NCBI RefSeq assembly: GCF_005117025.1
Contig: NZ_SWCO01000005.1
Coordinates: 496,001 to 560,000, forward strand
Source of the DNA: Alteromonas portus
Lineage (GTDB): Bacteria; Pseudomonadota; Gammaproteobacteria; Enterobacterales; Alteromonadaceae
Direction of reading: 5' to 3'
Length of the DNA: 64,000 nt
This document shows positions 61,425 through 64,000 of the stretch, piece by piece. Position 1 is the stretch's first letter; each line of letters opens with the position of its first letter. The notes under the pieces are model-generated. The model was not told the DNA's origin and did not search any database. It saw only the letters and a list, made by a program, of their open reading frames with translations. The position numbers and the translations under genes were made by a program.

Positions 61425-64000
61425 ATGAAAAACCGTCCCTTTTCTTTATTCAACATAACCTGTCTATGTTCTTTAATTATTGTGTTTTTGGGTCTTTCGA
61501 GTGCTGCTTCGTGGGGCGAAAGCTACCGCGTTGAGAAGTGGAGTGTGGCTGGCGTACCGACCTATGATGTAGGGCAATATGTATCGGCAAAAGGGTTGCC
61601 TCAGATATCTATCAAATCAATAGTCAAAGATAACAATGGCTTTGTGTGGCTTGGCACAGAGAACGGACTTGCTCGATTTGACGGACGCAAATTCGAGTTT
61701 TTCAATACCATCAATACACCTGAGTTAGGCTCTAACTGGATCAATGCACTGTTCCTTGATAACACAGGACGACTTTGGATAGTAACAGGCGTCGGGTTAG
61801 TGAGCTTCGATGATGGTAAGTTTGAGGCATTTAGCGCTAATTTTGATGACAAACCAATAAAGCAAGTTATCGCCGATGCTAAAAACGCGGTGTGGGTAAT
61901 TACTGATTCACTATGGTCACTTCAAGGCGACAGAGCCAAGCCTTACAGTTACGCAGATATTACTTTTACAAACTCGTATTATGATAGTCGTAATTTGTGG
62001 TTGCTAACGACTCAAGGTGAGTTGCTGCAGACCAGTCTTACGTCCTCAGTGCAAGAGAAGTGCCGCTACCCCATTGGCGCTTTTGCCAATGCAGAACGTC
62101 TGTTAGTGCAAAAAGATACAGTCTACATATTGCAAAAGCAAAAACTTCATCGCTTCACACTATCATCTGAAAGCTGTCTTTTTAAGACAATGCCAGCCTT
62201 TGCTGAAATTAAATTTAAGAGCCTATTTAGCACTCAAAACGGGGGCGTAGTGGCGGTTTCGGATAAAGGCCAGCTTCTTGATATTTCTTCAGAAGCTGAG
62301 CCTACTTTCAATAGCTTAACACCGTTTGTAGATAATAACCTTCTGCTCGACAATAGCGTGCTTCTTAACGATGAAGAGACGTGGTTTCTTGGTACGAAAG
62401 CTAATGGGTTAGTAATATACTGGAAAACGAACGTACGGCGTGTAGCTCCTACACAAAATATATCTAGTGCTCGTATATGGTCCTTTTTTGCCCGGGAAGA
62501 TCGCTTGTACACAGCAACGAATAAAGGTGTGTTTGAAAGTAAGTCCGAAGACGACTGGTCACTAATAGTTCCTCCCAGCGCAGTAGAAGGTAACGATGCT
62601 TATAGTATTTTTGAAGGTAACGGCGAATTCTGGGTTGGCACTCGAAGAGGCCTTTTTAGGAGCAAGAACGGAGCATCACAGTTTGAGGCGATACCTGAAT
62701 TTACAGGTCTGCAAATAAATACCTTATACCAAGGAGAAGATGCGTTTTATGTAGCGACGACAAAGGGCCTGTTCCAATTTGACGGTGTCGATTTTAAGTC
62801 CGTTCCACTATTTGAAAAGCAATCAGTTCGCAGCATCTTGACAGCGAAGGACGGTGTACTGTGGGTAGGCACAGAGTCAGGATTGTTTAGTCAAACAGAT
62901 GGGAAGTGGCGGGAAGTAGAGTTACTTAACGGTACCAGTGTGTTTGCTTCTTCACTACTTGAGTTAAATGATGGAAGGCTTTTCGTAGGAACTTACGGTC
63001 AGGGTTTGTTGATGCTTGATGAAAGTAAGCAGTGGCGCTCATTTAACATTAAGAACGGACTACCATTTCAAAATTTTTTCAGTGTAACAACCCGTGGTAA
63101 TAAACTTTGGTTAAGCGGTGCAAGTGGCGTTGCGTATGTGGAAATCGACGATATTACTGACTCGCATGTAAAGAGCACTGTTGTCTTGCGAGATGATGGT
63201 ACCTTCAGCGCACGAGCCGATTTGAGATGTTGTAATGGCGCGGGTAATTTAAGATCTATAGTGTTTAAAGATACCCTATATTTGCCAACATTAAACGGTG
63301 TAGTAGCGGTTCAAAAAAGTGAAAACCATGAGTTAGCGGCGCGAACTATCATTACGGGTGTTTATGTTGATGGCAAACGAGAAAATAATTACAGCAATCG
63401 AATAAATCTCAACACAAAGAGAAATGCAGAGATTATTTTTTCACGTCCCATTTTTTCGGCAGAGTCGGTCCCAGAATATCGATATCGTTTAGATGACAGT
63501 GATTGGATATATTCCGGTTCAAGAGAAGAGGCTTTTTTAGCTAAGTTGTCAGCGGGAGAAACGGTTTTTGAAGTCCAGTCTAGAATTGATGGCGAGGGTT
63601 GGCTGCCTGGAGACGCAATAGTACTTTATGTAACGCCTCATTGGTGGGAGTCTAACTGGGCTAAGCTAGTCGGCGTTTTAGCCTTGCTTGCAGTTTTTTA
63701 TATTATTTACCGCCTTCGCATTGCTTCGTATCGACAACGAAACGAGATACTTGAAGCTAGAGTCAATGAGCGTACTGCCGCTTTTGAGCGCGTAAACAGC
63801 GAGCTTCAACAAAAAAACAAAGCGCTAGAAGAGGCGGCAATTACCGACCCTCTAACAGGTTTATACAATCGAAGAGCAGTTAAAAACTTCGCACCCAAGA
63901 TCTTTGAAGCAGTAAATGCGAAAACAGAACAGCAGGATGCGTCAGATGGCGTCGAAGAAGTGTGCGCTATTTTTCTTATAGACCTTGATAACTTTAAACA
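61425..64000 (+). CDS. Propeller-sensor GGDEF protein, 3' part missing
   Basis: At least 858 codons; the gene runs off the right edge. A signal peptide (to about SAAS, residue 28) leads to repeated propeller blades of the two-component-regulator type (NNGFVWLGTENGLARFDG, NTGRLWIVTGVGLVSFDDG, KDGVLWVGTESGLFS), two groups over residues 50-590. A Y_Y_Y-like domain follows (PEYRYRLDDSDWIYSG), then one membrane helix about 745-765, a coiled coil, and the start of a GGDEF domain (ITDPLTGLYNRRAV, LIDLDNFK). It should be a membrane diguanylate cyclase with a periplasmic ligand sensor. GAGG precedes the ATG. Catalytic residues lie beyond the window. Confidence 0.88.
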   Translation, partial: MKNRPFSLFNITCLCSLIIVFLGLSSAASWGESYRVEKWSVAGVPTYDVGQYVSAKGLPQISIKSIVKDNNGFVWLGTENGLARFDGRKFEFFNTINTPELGSNWINALFLDNTGRLWIVTGVGLVSFDDGKFEAFSANFDDKPIKQVIADAKNAVWVITDSLWSLQGDRAKPYSYADITFTNSYYDSRNLWLLTTQGELLQTSLTSSVQEKCRYPIGAFANAERLLVQKDTVYILQKQKLHRFTLSSESCLFKTMPAFAEIKFKSLFSTQNGGVVAVSDKGQLLDISSEAEPTFNSLTPFVDNNLLLDNSVLLNDEETWFLGTKANGLVIYWKTNVRRVAPTQNISSARIWSFFAREDRLYTATNKGVFESKSEDDWSLIVPPSAVEGNDAYSIFEGNGEFWVGTRRGLFRSKNGASQFEAIPEFTGLQINTLYQGEDAFYVATTKGLFQFDGVDFKSVPLFEKQSVRSILTAKDGVLWVGTESGLFSQTDGKWREVELLNGTSVFASSLLELNDGRLFVGTYGQGLLMLDESKQWRSFNIKNGLPFQNFFSVTTRGNKLWLSGASGVAYVEIDDITDSHVKSTVVLRDDGTFSARADLRCCNGAGNLRSIVFKDTLYLPTLNGVVAVQKSENHELAARTIITGVYVDGKRENNYSNRINLNTKRNAEIIFSRPIFSAESVPEYRYRLDDSDWIYSGSREEAFLAKLSAGETVFEVQSRIDGEGWLPGDAIVLYVTPHWWESNWAKLVGVLALLAVFYIIYRLRIASYRQRNEILEARVNERTAAFERVNSELQQKNKALEEAAITDPLTGLYNRRAVKNFAPKIFEAVNAKTEQQDASDGVEEVCAIFLIDLDNFK

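Noticed and set aside
1-64000. tRNA, rRNA, CRISPR array, prophage or intact insertion sequence
   Set aside because: None could be recognised on either strand.

Overview
The window looks like a chromosomal segment of a marine gammaproteobacterium of the Alteromonadales, most likely Alteromonas or a close relative. This rests on the gene families present: a class GN (marine proteobacterial) sortase with its single VIT/vWA target, a class I adenylate cyclase homologue, SoxR, RlmF, YaeQ, YehS, CpxRA-CpxP, an AidB-type acyl-CoA dehydrogenase, and small envelope families common in this order (DUF3718, DUF2780). Base composition and codon use look even over most of the window. I saw no rRNA, tRNA, CRISPR array, intact insertion sequence or prophage. 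Species assignment is inference.

Layout. 0-8 kb: the end of a sugar-efflux-like MFS transporter, an iodotyrosine-deiodinase-like nitroreductase, small repeat-rich envelope proteins, a retropepsin-like protease, yaeQ, a CPYC peroxiredoxin and adenosine deaminase, whose last codons lie in a perfect palindrome. 8-11 kb: the GN sortase and its surface target. 11-15.7 kb: an accessory stretch with a double-glycine-leader bacteriocin-like peptide plus a small membrane protein, a YihY/BrkB membrane protein and several short unknown or broken genes. 15.7-22.4 kb: a short-chain dehydrogenase, a TPR-GGDEF diguanylate cyclase and a 1084-residue Asp-box propeller protein. 22.4-30.5 kb: a TonB-dependent receptor with a PepSY membrane partner, a radical SAM enzyme divergent from a secreted protein that faintly resembles catalases, a DUF547-DUF1223 fusion and a Tat-exported dienelactone hydrolase. 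30.5-34.3 kb: a complete paoABC-type molybdenum aldehyde oxidoreductase operon. 34.3-42.3 kb: YehS, glyoxalase I, a 1162-residue DUF748 protein, a DUF2780 protein, and a BlaI repressor with an M56 peptidase fused to a TonB C-terminal domain. 42.4-48.9 kb: a short class I adenylate cyclase, CpxA/CpxR divergent from CpxP with a consensus CpxR box, a DUF4136 lipoprotein and a DsrE-like protein. 49-54.9 kb: a frameshifted DUF3592 gene, a serine hydrolase, and aidB divergent from a PaaX-family regulator. 55-64 kb: an unknown 370-residue protein, a DUF3718 protein, an M24 peptidase, a periplasmic solute-binding protein, soxR with a SoxR box facing a VOC-family gene, rlmF, and a two-component-propeller GGDEF protein that runs off the right end.

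How parts work together. Three regulatory circuits can be read from sequence: CpxR with a GTAAA-N5-GTAAA box between cpxR and cpxP; BlaI with two TACA-N2-TGTA operators ahead of the blaI/M56-TonB pair; and SoxR with a classical palindrome placed as a 19-bp promoter spacer facing the VOC gene. Three loci (13.5-13.9, 14.7-15.3 and 49.1-49.6 kb) read as single genes only if stops or frameshifts are bridged. The least explained parts are the bacteriocin-like peptide pair, the radical SAM locus and the M56-TonB fusion.
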